Part shown: positions 9,437 through 18,503 of the stretch, piece by piece | How positions within the stretch are numbered: position 1 is the first letter of the stretch | Layout of the letters: the number at the start of each line of letters is the position of its first letter | Assembly: GCA_016785955.1 (NCBI GenBank) | Contig: JAEUWH010000011.1 | Span: 1 to 64,000, forward strand | Length of the DNA: 64,000 bases | Direction of reading: 5' to 3' | Source of the DNA: Pseudobdellovibrionaceae bacterium | Lineage (GTDB): Bacteria; Bdellovibrionota; Bdellovibrionia; Bdellovibrionales; Bdellovibrionaceae | The notes under the pieces: generated by a model | The model's database searches: none | What the model was told of the DNA's origin: nothing | Seen by the model: only the letters and a program-made list of their open reading frames with translations | Program-made: the position numbers and the translations under genes

Positions 9437-9880
9437 ATGAAATTGAAAAACTTTGTTAAAAATTCAGCTCACTCAAAAAAAGGTTTTACACTTGTTGAAA
9501 TCATGATCGTTCTGGCGATTTTAGGTTCTATCTTCGCATTGCTGGCAGGCCGCTTTGCTGGCGCTCGCGATAAAGCAAAAGTTAAAGAGGCGAATATTCA
9601 AATGGGTCAAATCTCGAACTCTCTGGCGAACTATAATTTAGATTGCAACAAATACCCGTCCACTTTGGACGGCTTGAAAAAGGCGGACGATTGCAAAAAC
9701 TGGGGACCGAATGCTTACTATCAAGGAAAATTGGAAGATCCATGGGGTAAGCCATTTGGCTATGAAATTTCCGGTTCAGAATTTGTTCTGAAATCTTTCG
9801 GCAAGGATGGAAAAGAGGGCGGAAGTGGCTTTGATAAAGACATCGTCTGGGGTGAAGAAGAGTCTGAAGAAGCTAAGTAG
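9437..9880 (+). CDS. gspG: T2SS major pseudopilin GspG
   Basis: The major pseudopilin, about 147 residues. A basic leader ends in KKGFTLVEIMIVLAILGSI: cleavage after Gly by prepilin peptidase gives N-terminal Phe, with Glu at +5. The C-terminal domain has the GspG signature DPWGKPFGYE and SFGKDGKEGG...DKDI, which form the calcium-binding loop. Two Cys (~71 and ~86) may form a disulfide. An upstream in-frame TTG exists, but the ATG at 9437 has a good AGGAAAGGA site and is chosen. It lies 40 bases after gspF. Confidence 0.93.
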   Translation: MKLKNFVKNSAHSKKGFTLVEIMIVLAILGSIFALLAGRFAGARDKAKVKEANIQMGQISNSLANYNLDCNKYPSTLDGLKKADDCKNWGPNAYYQGKLEDPWGKPFGYEISGSEFVLKSFGKDGKEGGSGFDKDIVWGEEESEEAK

Positions 9881-10496
9881 GAACAACGCGTTTTTCAAAA
9901 AAAAACGCAACTCCAAACAACGCGGCTTCACCCTGATAGAAATTTTAATTGTCTTGGGAATTATAGCCGCCGTGATCGTGCTAGGGCTTGGTCGTGTTCG
10001 TCGAAATGAAAACAATATCAAAACAACATTTCGCGAGATGACGGTTCTTTCCAAAGAAATCCGGGTGCAGGCCCGCCTCCAACAATCGTTCTTCCGGTTG
10101 ATGATTCAAATAAAATCAGATGAATCTCGCTATTGGGTCGAAAAGGGCAATGGCATCGAATACAAAGATCCCAAGCTGGAATTGAAAACCAAAGAACAAT
10201 TAGAAAATGAAAGTGACGACAAAAAGAAATCGTCATTCACTTTGTACAAAAAGCTCACCAAAAAAGAAAAAATCTTGCCCAAGGGAATTAAATTTAAATC
10301 TTTGGAAATTCAAAATTCAGAACCCATGACGGACGGCCTAGGGGCGATTTACTATTCACCCGAAGGACTTGTGGAGGCCTCGATCATTCACATCACGGAC
10401 GATAAAAACACGTGGTCTTTATTCATCAATCCACTGACGGGTATCGTGGAAATTGCCGATGAAGAAATAAGCTTAAAGGATATAACTCAGAAATGA
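9807..10496 (+). CDS. gspH: T2SS minor pseudopilin GspH
   Basis: A type IV pilin-like protein with prepilin motif QRGFTLIEILIVLGIIAAV, placing it between gspG and gspI. The body (~150 residues) is hydrophilic with a Lys-rich middle. From the ATG at 9807 the leader is unusually long (~39 residues) and the gene overlaps the end of gspG. A GTG at 9852, in frame, gives a shorter basic leader and a 29-base overlap, and may be the true start. GspH is thought to sit near the pseudopilus tip. Confidence 0.82.
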   Translation: MEKRAEVALIKTSSGVKKSLKKLSRNNAFFKKKRNSKQRGFTLIEILIVLGIIAAVIVLGLGRVRRNENNIKTTFREMTVLSKEIRVQARLQQSFFRLMIQIKSDESRYWVEKGNGIEYKDPKLELKTKEQLENESDDKKKSSFTLYKKLTKKEKILPKGIKFKSLEIQNSEPMTDGLGAIYYSPEGLVEASIIHITDDKNTWSLFINPLTGIVEIADEEISLKDITQK

Positions 10497-11014
10497 TTTC
10501 ACGAGGGCGAGCTAAACATTCAGGATTTACTTTACTCGAAGTTCTAATTGCGATGATTATTCTATCCGCGGGTGTGATGTTATTGGCCCAATCATGGAGC
10601 AGTTCATATAATCGCATTAAAAAAACACAAAGGAACGTGGAAATAGCCGCCTTACTGGAGCGTAAACTTGCAGAGATCGATATGAAGTATCGCGGCAAGG
10701 CCATCGACTCGATCGCCGAATCGGAAGGTGATGAATTCGAAGGACATCCTGAATACAGCTGGAAGCTGGAATCAAAAAAATTCGAAATGCCTGATTTAAC
10801 GTCGGTGCTGATCGGTCGCGAGGGCGGTGTCGATCAAATGATGATGAACTTGATGAAACAATTTTCCGAGCATCTTTCCAACTCGATCAAAGAGGTCAAA
10901 GTCACGGTTATCTTTAAACACAACGATAAGGAATTTGAATACTCGGCAACCCTGTTGTTTGTCGACTATGACAAACAATTACCCCTGCCCTCACTTCCCG
11001 GAGCTGGCGGATGA
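10493..11014 (+). CDS. gspI: T2SS minor pseudopilin GspI
   Basis: A 173-residue minor pseudopilin. The leader ends HSGFTLLEVLIAMIILSAGVM with Glu at +5, and the GspI-typical segment follows (QSWSSSYNRI, ALLERKLAEID). GspI initiates the pseudopilus tip complex with GspJ and GspK. Its start overlaps the gspH stop (ATGA), and its stop overlaps gspJ in the same way, so the set is translationally coupled. Confidence 0.88.
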   Translation: MISRGRAKHSGFTLLEVLIAMIILSAGVMLLAQSWSSSYNRIKKTQRNVEIAALLERKLAEIDMKYRGKAIDSIAESEGDEFEGHPEYSWKLESKKFEMPDLTSVLIGREGGVDQMMMNLMKQFSEHLSNSIKEVKVTVIFKHNDKEFEYSATLLFVDYDKQLPLPSLPGAGG

Positions 11015-11970
11015 AATCATCGTCCGCGTCGGGATTTACGCTTATCGAGGTTCTGATTGCCGTCGCAATTATGTCAACGCTGGGATTACTGGCGGCGCAA
11101 ACCATCAAGCAGGCTATTAATCAAAAAAAAGTGATTCAGGAAATTGTATCCGACACTTCGCGCTTGCGGGATGGAATGAAAATTTTTGAAAAAGATGTGC
11201 AATTGGCTTATCACCATCGCGATTGGGAAAAAGAAATCATCGACCTTGCCAAAAAAAATAAGAAAGCCACACCCGCACCGGCCGCGCCCGCGGGCGGAGC
11301 CGCCTCGGGACAACCACCGCAAATGCCGGTCTTTGATTCAAATGGAAATCTTGTTTCCACGCAAGAACAAGAGGCAAACATAGAGGCTCCCCGCAAGGAC
11401 CCCACCACTCAATTCGTGGGCAAAGAAAACGAAATTCATTTCGTGACGATGAACACGGGACGAATTTTAAAAGACATGCCCCAAGCGGATTTCGTCGAGG
11501 TCGGATACTCGCTGAAGGAATGCACCAGCTTTGAAGGTAAACGATCAACAAAATGTATCTACCGTCGCGTATCGCCGTGGGTGGATGAAGATGTCACCAA
11601 AGGCGGCGACGAATTCGTGCTGGTGGAAAACGTCACCGAATTTAATTTGCGCTATTTAGGTCGTGGTAAACAAGATTGGAATAAAGATTGGCGCACCGAT
11701 GGCGGAGGTGACGGCGCCACCCGAGGCAACTTCCCTTGGCTTGTGGAAGTGTCCGTGACCTACCAAAAAAATCCCGAGAAAGAAACGTCTAAAAAACACT
11801 CGATGCAACTGGTGATTCCCATTCATTTTCCGAATAACAAGGAAGAATCCGGCAGTAGCGATTCATTGGGCTCCGGCTCGGCCACAGGGGGTGGTCCTGC
11901 GGCACCGACCTCTCCGGGAGGACCGGCCGCCCCCACCGTTCCCTCGGGCGCTGGAGGCTTTACACAATGA
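11011..11970 (+). CDS. gspJ: T2SS minor pseudopilin GspJ with Pro/Ala-rich inserts
   Basis: A 319-residue pseudopilin, long for GspJ. Prepilin motif SGFTLIEVLIAVAIM with Glu at +5. The GspJ core includes LRDGMKIFEKDVQLAYHHRD and the strand VENVTEFNLRYLG with FPWLVEVSVTY. Two low-complexity segments are added: a Pro/Ala/Gly-rich insert at ~90-120 and a Ser/Gly/Pro/Ala-rich tail at ~285-319. These segments are also locally rich in G and C. They are probably disordered and exposed at the pseudopilus tip. Confidence 0.88.
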   Translation: MKSSSASGFTLIEVLIAVAIMSTLGLLAAQTIKQAINQKKVIQEIVSDTSRLRDGMKIFEKDVQLAYHHRDWEKEIIDLAKKNKKATPAPAAPAGGAASGQPPQMPVFDSNGNLVSTQEQEANIEAPRKDPTTQFVGKENEIHFVTMNTGRILKDMPQADFVEVGYSLKECTSFEGKRSTKCIYRRVSPWVDEDVTKGGDEFVLVENVTEFNLRYLGRGKQDWNKDWRTDGGGDGATRGNFPWLVEVSVTYQKNPEKETSKKHSMQLVIPIHFPNNKEESGSSDSLGSGSATGGGPAAPTSPGGPAAPTVPSGAGGFTQ

Positions 11971-13247
11971 GAATTTTTACGTTTAATCGCACCACAAAGG
12001 ATTACATTGCGAAAAGCCAAAATCAGCGAGGCATCGCCCTGATCACCGCCATTATGGCGCTTTCACTGATGACCTACTTAGCGATGGAAGTTACCTATGA
12101 CACCCAAGTGGAATATTTAATTAACGCCCAACAAATTAATCGCGTGAAGGCTTACTACGCCGCTCGCAGTGGCGTGGATATCTCGCTGTTGAGAATTAAA
12201 ATTTTTCAAACCGTCCAACAAAAATTAGGAAAAAATTTGCCGGCCAACGGTATGATCGATCAAATCTGGCAATTTCCGTTGATGTGGCCTTTGGATCTGC
12301 CCGACGGCTTGAACGCCGTGGACAAAGATCAAATGAAAGATAAAACCAAAGAATCCCTGATCGACAGCACCTTTTCGACGACAATCTCGGACGAAGGGTC
12401 AAAGATCGACATCACGAATTTAATTTCACCGTCACAAACTTTGCAGGAAATAACCAAAAAACAATTAGTCACAATTTTTGAAAATAGAGTTAAAAACGAC
12501 GAAGCTTTCGCGAAAAATCATTCTGGCTTTCGCTTTGAAACATTGATCAATGCAATTGCGGACTGGATGAGCACCAAAAATGAAAGCTTGAATGGTGGCG
12601 ACAAAAAATCAAACTATCGAGATCGCGGAACCGACACGTTTCCACCCAATCGAAATTTTCGCACAATCCAAGAAATCCGCCTCGTGGCCGGTATGACCGA
12701 CGAGTTCTTCCAAATCCTAGAGCCACAAATCACGATTTATGGTATTCGCGGGCTAAATCCCAATACGGCGACCTCAGAAGTTCTACAATCGATAGACCCC
12801 TCGATCACCAAAGAAATTGCCGATGAAGTGCTTAAACGACGCCAAGATCCCCAACTGGGGCCTTTCAAAGATGCCGCCGCTTTTTTTGAATTCCTAGACC
12901 AAAAAGGCGCCCGATTGACCATCAACCGAGAGGAGTTCCCCATCATCACAGATAATTTTTCGAGCTTTCGTATCAGTTCCATTGGTGAATACAATGGTTC
13001 CAAACGTGAAATCAACGTCATCACCTTAGATATGGCCAAAGTTGCGGATCGTATTAATACGATCCAAAAACAAGTCGATGACAAAGCCAAACCCGGGGGC
13101 GGTCAAGCCGCCGGCGCCCCTGCCGGCAGTCCCGGCGCCACCACTCCAGGTGGGCCAGCCGGAGCCGGTCAGGCACAACAACAAAATCCCGCTTCACAAC
13201 CCATTCCTAAAGGCCCCCCTCGTGTGGTGTACTGGAATGAGAAATAA
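11967..13247 (+). CDS. gspK: T2SS minor pseudopilin GspK
   Basis: A 426-residue GspK. The N-terminal motif QRGIALITAIMALSLM lacks the usual Glu at +5, as is typical of GspK, and is followed by YYAARSGVDISLLRIK. The large inserted alpha-helical domain is present, including GLNPNTATSEVL, a short helix-hairpin-helix-like segment. The last ~50 residues are a Gly/Ala/Pro/Gln-rich tail like that on GspJ. GspK caps the pseudopilus tip with GspI and GspJ. It ends the operon; no gspL or gspM follows, because those are at the other end of the locus. Confidence 0.9.
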   Translation: MRIFTFNRTTKDYIAKSQNQRGIALITAIMALSLMTYLAMEVTYDTQVEYLINAQQINRVKAYYAARSGVDISLLRIKIFQTVQQKLGKNLPANGMIDQIWQFPLMWPLDLPDGLNAVDKDQMKDKTKESLIDSTFSTTISDEGSKIDITNLISPSQTLQEITKKQLVTIFENRVKNDEAFAKNHSGFRFETLINAIADWMSTKNESLNGGDKKSNYRDRGTDTFPPNRNFRTIQEIRLVAGMTDEFFQILEPQITIYGIRGLNPNTATSEVLQSIDPSITKEIADEVLKRRQDPQLGPFKDAAAFFEFLDQKGARLTINREEFPIITDNFSSFRISSIGEYNGSKREINVITLDMAKVADRINTIQKQVDDKAKPGGGQAAGAPAGSPGATTPGGPAGAGQAQQQNPASQPIPKGPPRVVYWNEK

Positions 13248-13430
13248 GCAAAGCCAAGTCAATAACCGAACGCCTTTTTCCGTCACTTTCTGTTTTTAAT
13301 GTCGCTTCGTTTTAAGACTTCATGATTTCTCTTTTTGAGGCAGCAATTCTATAGAAATTCCACAACCTTATCGATGCGCCATTTTGATTCATGGACCAAT
13401 GATTGCTGTTATGTCTGGTAAGAGGTATTT

Positions 13431-14216
13431 ATGAGCACAACAAATTTCTATCTTAAAATCACTTTAGTACTGATCGCCGCCGCGATGCTATCTGCATGTG
13501 GAGCTAGCAAAGGATCTGCGGACAATTATGATCAATCAAGCCGATTGAATACGACGACGATCACGAATAATGATACTCTTAGCCGGCCTCTAGCCTATTG
13601 CAACCAATCCAGCAATTCTCAAATCGGCATCAACACTTCAACCTATCAGGATGGCGAAACGATTTCACTAACTAGGATCAACCTGAAGATCACTAAAATC
13701 CCGTCTTATTTTGCGCAAGGTCAAAATTATATTGAATTCCAAAAGTTCATGATCAACGCAGCCAACAGTAAAATGTGGGGCAGTTCTCGATTATACTTTA
13801 AAATATACTCTATCGCGGATGGTACGCCACTATTAGCTGGTGAATCTGTTTTGTACTGGCCAGCACTTCAAGCGGCCGCACAAAAAGTTGGCGCATCGAC
13901 TCCGGCCCAGTTTTTTAATAAAGTTAGAATCGTCATCGAGCTGGAAGATCCCAATGGTGAATACGACGTGATCGTGGCAAAATATTTCGACCAAGACGAC
14001 ACCCTAGTAAGCCAATTAGAAAGTTTAATTCCCGTATTCGATGCCGATCCCACGAAGTACGCGATCGAGAAAGATGCATCTCAAAACGACGTCGCTCGCG
14101 CCACGGCTTTACAGAATTTACACCCATTCAAAAGTTACGTAAACCAAGGTTGGACCGCACAGACGTATGCCACTAAAGCTTATGAGTTCTGTAAACCCGT
14201 CTACACTGTTCAATAG
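13431..14216 (+). CDS. Predicted lipoprotein, unknown function
   Basis: A 261-residue lipoprotein: signal peptide with lipobox MLSAC (lipidated Cys23), then a Ser/Asn/Thr-rich linker and a mainly beta domain. No family is recognised. A GAGG-type ribosome site (AAGAGGTATTT) precedes the ATG. It stands alone 180 bases after gspK and faces the convergent gene at 14268. No function can be proposed. Confidence 0.78.
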   Translation: MSTTNFYLKITLVLIAAAMLSACGASKGSADNYDQSSRLNTTTITNNDTLSRPLAYCNQSSNSQIGINTSTYQDGETISLTRINLKITKIPSYFAQGQNYIEFQKFMINAANSKMWGSSRLYFKIYSIADGTPLLAGESVLYWPALQAAAQKVGASTPAQFFNKVRIVIELEDPNGEYDVIVAKYFDQDDTLVSQLESLIPVFDADPTKYAIEKDASQNDVARATALQNLHPFKSYVNQGWTAQTYATKAYEFCKPVYTVQ

Positions 14217-14267
14217 GCCTAATCACCTCATCTGCGAAACGCTTTATATCTAAAGCTCAGCGCCAGG

Positions 14268-15113
14268 TCAGTGAGACGATTCTTGAGAAACTTCCTCCGC
14301 TTGTAAGTTTTCTCCCAGACGATAACGATCCACTAGATTCTCGTCATTGGTTGGAAATGAAAACAACAGGGTATGCACCTCTGAATTATTTTCCTCCAAA
14401 GTCATACTAATATAGTAATAATCACCAAAATCTGTTTCCGTATATTCTTTGATAAAAGTAACAAATACATTTCCATTATGATCGGTCTTACGCCAAATTT
14501 CGTCCGGCGCCTCGATTGTGTCTTCACGAATATCCAAGAAATTTTTAAATTTTTCCAGTGGGATATCCTTCTCTGTTCGAAGCTTGAGCATCGATTTGAA
14601 TAATCCAATCGACAGCTCATCGTTTTCTAAAATCGAATCTCCATCTAGACCGGCAAAGTGTTTTATTTCCATTTCATGGCTAAAAATCATTTCGCCATCT
14701 TTAAAGGCTTCCGCCGTTTCCTTATATTTTGTCGGAAAATGAGATAACACAAATGTTGGACTTCTTTCTTTCGTCGATAAGAACACAATCGCTACATAAT
14801 CATAAATTAACTTATCTTTAGTTACTGTCTTTACGAAAACATGAATGGGAGCTTTTTTAAAAAAGCTTTCCATCATCCAAATCTCATCGGGGTCACTTAA
14901 GGTCAAATCTAGACCATCTTCTTGTTCAATTTGCTCGGCATCGGTGAAATCATCTTCACGACGAATAGTTTGATAAAGTTCTTCTATGTGCTGAATAGGT
15001 TCTTCAAAAAACTTAAATACTTTTTCTTCGGAATCAAAAACCAAGTTTTTGTCTTCATCAATCACAAACAACTCCTGGATCTTTTTTTTGCCTCTATTCT
15101 TTGACTTCTTCAT
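14268..15113 (-). CDS. Acidic protein with internally duplicated domain
   Basis: A 281-residue acidic cytoplasmic protein with no signal peptide. A basic start (KKSKNRGKKK) is followed by two copies of a similar module. The first, ~95-160, contains SDPDEIW, VFVKTV and TFVLSHFPT. The second, ~205-265, contains EAPDEIW, VFVTFI and TLLFSFPT, then DRYRLG. This motif order (DEIW, a VFVK-type strand, an FPT strand) recalls the BECR/PBECR nuclease-like fold found in phage and toxin proteins, but catalytic residues cannot be assigned. It is divergent from the 15263 gene across a 149-base promoter region. Function is unknown. Confidence 0.72.
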   Translation of the reverse strand: MKKSKNRGKKKIQELFVIDEDKNLVFDSEEKVFKFFEEPIQHIEELYQTIRREDDFTDAEQIEQEDGLDLTLSDPDEIWMMESFFKKAPIHVFVKTVTKDKLIYDYVAIVFLSTKERSPTFVLSHFPTKYKETAEAFKDGEMIFSHEMEIKHFAGLDGDSILENDELSIGLFKSMLKLRTEKDIPLEKFKNFLDIREDTIEAPDEIWRKTDHNGNVFVTFIKEYTETDFGDYYYISMTLEENNSEVHTLLFSFPTNDENLVDRYRLGENLQAEEVSQESSH

Positions 15114-15262
15114 CTCTTCATCATTACTAATTTCACCATTTGGATCAATACCTTGATTCCATACAAATCAGAATGACAGAGTTAGTCAACTGACATAATT
15201 TTTTGATTGAAATATGTTAGATATGCCCTCAGCATAAAAAAAGGACGAGATAAACGAAACGT

Positions 15263-15625
15263 ATGGAGGCGTGTTTGTCGACAGAATCCAATAACTCTGC
15301 GCCTTTTGATAAAAACATGTTCCAAGAACAAGCTCTCGAAAAAATGGAAGCTATTTTAAATCAAGCAGCCATGGGTATTCATGTTCTTTTTGATAAGGAA
15401 ACTATTGCCATTGCCTTTAAAGAAGTCACAGATGAAAAAGACTTCTACAACTTTGATAAAGTCAAAGTGATTCAAGATGCAATGACCGAGCTTATTTCCA
15501 GGAAAACGTATTTCGAGAAATTGGCTTATTTGCAATCACTTGATAAAACGACTTTGATTTTATTAGTGCGCGCGTACTTTCACATTGTCGAAAACAATGT
15601 TTTAGCCTCTCAGCAAAAGCACTAG
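15263..15625 (+). CDS. Small alpha-helical protein, unknown function
   Basis: A 120-residue soluble protein, mostly helical by composition, with no signal peptide and no recognised domain. The start is uncertain: the ATG at 15263 has only AAAGGACGAG some distance upstream, and an internal ATG at 15320 would remove the polar N-terminus. It is divergently transcribed from the duplicated-domain protein gene and could share its control region. Confidence 0.6.
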   Translation: MEACLSTESNNSAPFDKNMFQEQALEKMEAILNQAAMGIHVLFDKETIAIAFKEVTDEKDFYNFDKVKVIQDAMTELISRKTYFEKLAYLQSLDKTTLILLVRAYFHIVENNVLASQQKH

Positions 15626-15804
15626 TATCATTTCGAAACAGATCTGCTTAGACCACTTGAATCTTTTAGAAAGTGAATATTCTTTTGACTCTTTTTATGG
15701 GTTTTATTTTTTTGTCTTAAATTTGTAGGCCCAAATAATAACAGAATCGCCTTTTTGCTCGAACTTGGCCACCACCCATCATAAGATTATCGAAGGTGGT
15801 GCAT

Positions 15805-17016
15805 ATGGGTACGTACATCAAAGCATTAGTTACCTTATTATGTTTAGCAGCAATGGCATTAAATATCTCCTGCTCAAAAGATGGTGTGGAGCATATTGCA
15901 TCCGAGATCGTGATATCCACTGAAGAGGCTCAAGCGACGCCTGAGAAATCCACCTATGACATAAACGCCTATCCGTTAAATAAATTAGTTTGTGATCCAT
16001 TCGACCCCAATACTCCGCCGACACCGAAGCATGGCATCAAGTCTTCACTTTGGTTTCGCGGGTTTAATCAACCTGTTTACACTTCGGTATTGGACTATAT
16101 GAGCAAGTACACGGCATCAGAACAGACATTATTCTTTAACTCTGTAAATGTTCCTACACGGATGTTTCACAGCGGATTTCCTTTGGAAACGGGAGACGTG
16201 GTTCGCGACGACCTAGGCACCCAATTGATCGAATACTTTGCCATGAAGTTTGAATCCCAAATCACATTAAGCGAGAACGACACAGAAGGCCTGTACGAGA
16301 TTGCGATACTGTCTGATGACGGAACAATTTTGAAAATCAAAGAACCAGATGATCAAGGAGTCTTGCCAACAAATTGGGAGACCCATATCAACAACGATGG
16401 CGATACTGCGACACGCATGAAGTGTTCATCACGTCTGATCGATATGAAACACGGAAAAAAAATTCCGGTAGAATTGTTGTATTACCAAGGACCTCGTTAC
16501 CATATTTCAAATATGCTTATCTGGCGCAAAGCCAGCCAGGCAGGCAAAGATGCTTACTGCGGTCACTCGGGTAATGAATATTTCTTCAATCCAAATAATA
16601 ATTCGGCGCCAGTGCGCTGGACAAATCTTGCGGCTCGCGGTTGGCGCGTTTTGGGGTCAGGAAACTATTTACTGCCTGTCTCAAGCCATGTCAGTTCTGA
16701 AAATGGAGATACCGACTACAATGCATGCTACAACGGCACCCCTGCGAAAATTACTGACTTTCGAATTATCGAGCAACTTTCAAACGAAGTTTCTTTCTCA
16801 TGGCGAACAAATATAAAAGCGATTTCACAAATACTTATCACAAATTTAGATACGGGAGAAAAAACCGTCACACAAACTGACAATGTTTTAAGAACTAGTC
16901 ATCAAATCGTCATCAGTGGATTACAAAATACCACAAATTATCGGTTTCAAGTGATTGCGATATCAGAAGATCTGGGCCGCTCGATAAGTAGCGCTATTGA
17001 TCTGACAACATTCTAA
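15805..17016 (+). CDS. Lipoprotein with PA14-like and fibronectin III domains
   Basis: About 403 residues. Lipoprotein signal with NISC lipobox (Cys23). The region ~60-260 resembles a PA14 domain, a carbohydrate-binding beta-sandwich: LWFRGFN near its start, the SDDGTILKI loop near 175 and the late strand IPVELLYYQGP. The last ~90 residues form a fibronectin type III domain (FRIIEQLSNEVSFSWRT to NTTNYRFQVIAI). It could bind surface glycans. The track frame opens with two GTG codons, but the ATG at 15805 has GAAGGTGG at good distance and fits a lipoprotein signal. It ends at a hairpin shared with pilR. Confidence 0.75.
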   Translation: MGTYIKALVTLLCLAAMALNISCSKDGVEHIASEIVISTEEAQATPEKSTYDINAYPLNKLVCDPFDPNTPPTPKHGIKSSLWFRGFNQPVYTSVLDYMSKYTASEQTLFFNSVNVPTRMFHSGFPLETGDVVRDDLGTQLIEYFAMKFESQITLSENDTEGLYEIAILSDDGTILKIKEPDDQGVLPTNWETHINNDGDTATRMKCSSRLIDMKHGKKIPVELLYYQGPRYHISNMLIWRKASQAGKDAYCGHSGNEYFFNPNNNSAPVRWTNLAARGWRVLGSGNYLLPVSSHVSSENGDTDYNACYNGTPAKITDFRIIEQLSNEVSFSWRTNIKAISQILITNLDTGEKTVTQTDNVLRTSHQIVISGLQNTTNYRFQVIAISEDLGRSISSAIDLTTF

Positions 17017-17039
17017 GAAGCCGATCATCATCGGCTTCT
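17016..17039. terminator. Hairpin terminator between convergent genes
   Basis: GAAGCCGA and TCGGCTTC form a stem around a 6-base loop (TCATCA). It lies between the PA14 lipoprotein gene and pilR, which converge, so it can serve both strands. The T tracts are weak. Confidence 0.7.
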
Positions 17040-17045
17040 GTTCGT

Positions 17046-18452
17046 TTATTCATCATCTAGTTCGTCATCACCGACCGTACCCAGATTGTACTTCTCGATA
17101 CGGTAACGCATAGAACGAAATGTAATATTTAATAACTTAGCCGCACGCTTTTTGACGCCGTTGGCCTGATGGATAGACTTAATGATTAACTCTTTTTCGA
17201 TTTGACCAATAATTTTATCCAAATCGACACCGTCATCTGTCACTTCAATTTCATTTGATGATGCCAGCTTACGACCAGTACTTGTGTTTACTAATGGCGG
17301 TAAACTCTCGGGCAATACCGTCGCACCGCCCTCCAAGGCGACCGTACGCTCGATCATATTTTCTAGTTCACGCACGTTACCTGGATAGTCATATTTTTTT
17401 AAATTTTCCATAGCCTCGGTACTGATAGAGCCGATATTTTTATTGAGCTTATCATTGTACTTTTTTAAAAAATGATGAGCCAACAAAGGAATATCTTCTT
17501 TACGTTCCCGTAGACTTGGCGTTTTAATATGAATCACATTTAATCGATAATATAAATCCTGGCGAAATGTTCCTTTTTGTACCATTTCTTCCAAGTTTCT
17601 GTTCGTGGCCGCGATGATACGCACATCGACCTTGGTGTCTTCCGTGCTACCTACACGACGAATCACCCGCTCTTGTAATGACCGCAATAATTTTACCTGA
17701 ATTGACAATGGCAACTCGCCGACTTCGTCCAGGAACAAGGTTCCACCATCCGCAACCTCGAATAAACCCGGTTTATCAGCAATGGCTCCCGTAAATGATC
17801 CCTTTTTATGACCAAACATTTCCGATTCCATCAAGTTTTCAGGAATCGCACCGCAGTTAATAGTCACAAATGGACGGTCTTTCAACGGACCGTTATAGTG
17901 AATAGCTTTTGCGATAACTTCTTTCCCCGTTCCTGATTCTCCCGTCACCAAAATATTAGTCGGAGCTTGTGACACTCGTTTAATTAAATCAAAAACGTAA
18001 TGCATGGCTGGCGAATTACCAATAATATTTTGAAAGGAAAATTCCTTACCTAATTCCTTCTTAAGACTTCGATTTTCAAATTCTAGATTTTTACTTCTTA
18101 ATGCATTTGAAATATTGATGCGGACTTCATCAATTTTAAATGGCTTTGTCAAATAATCGTACGCGCCCATTTTCATCGCTTCGACAGCCGTTTCGGTCGT
18201 ACCAAAAGCGGTAATCATCATAAAGATGACCTCGGGGTAATCTTGACGTACATATTTAAGTAACTCAATCCCTGTCATGTTCGGCATCTGCAAATCAGAA
18301 ACAATCATGTCGAATGATTTCTTCTGCAGTAACTCTTTTGCCTTCTGACCATCTTCGGCCAAAGTTATTTCGTAGCCCTCTTTACGCAACATGATTTCGA
18401 GGAATTCTCTTATCGATTCTTCGTCGTCGACAACTAAAATTTTTGCTTTCAT
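17046..18452 (-). CDS. pilR: Sigma-54 response regulator PilR
   Basis: A 468-residue NtrC-family regulator. Receiver domain ~1-120 with the acidic pair DDEE, phospho-acceptor Asp53 (VSDLQMP) and Lys in the LTKPF motif. AAA+ domain ~140-370 with Walker A GESGTGKE (~170), the sigma-54 loop GSFTGA and Walker B LFLDEVGELP. The C-terminal Fis-type helix-turn-helix ends SMRYRIEKYNLG. It activates sigma-54 promoters, classically pilA, after phosphorylation by PilS just upstream. It is the last gene of the pil operon. pilA itself is not in the window. Confidence 0.9.
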   Translation of the reverse strand: MKAKILVVDDEESIREFLEIMLRKEGYEITLAEDGQKAKELLQKKSFDMIVSDLQMPNMTGIELLKYVRQDYPEVIFMMITAFGTTETAVEAMKMGAYDYLTKPFKIDEVRINISNALRSKNLEFENRSLKKELGKEFSFQNIIGNSPAMHYVFDLIKRVSQAPTNILVTGESGTGKEVIAKAIHYNGPLKDRPFVTINCGAIPENLMESEMFGHKKGSFTGAIADKPGLFEVADGGTLFLDEVGELPLSIQVKLLRSLQERVIRRVGSTEDTKVDVRIIAATNRNLEEMVQKGTFRQDLYYRLNVIHIKTPSLRERKEDIPLLAHHFLKKYNDKLNKNIGSISTEAMENLKKYDYPGNVRELENMIERTVALEGGATVLPESLPPLVNTSTGRKLASSNEIEVTDDGVDLDKIIGQIEKELIIKSIHQANGVKKRAAKLLNITFRSMRYRIEKYNLGTVGDDELDDE

Positions 18453-18503
18453 TTAACTAGTCCCCTTAGCGTGATTAGGCTTAATATATTCTCGCTAGGA
18501 AAC

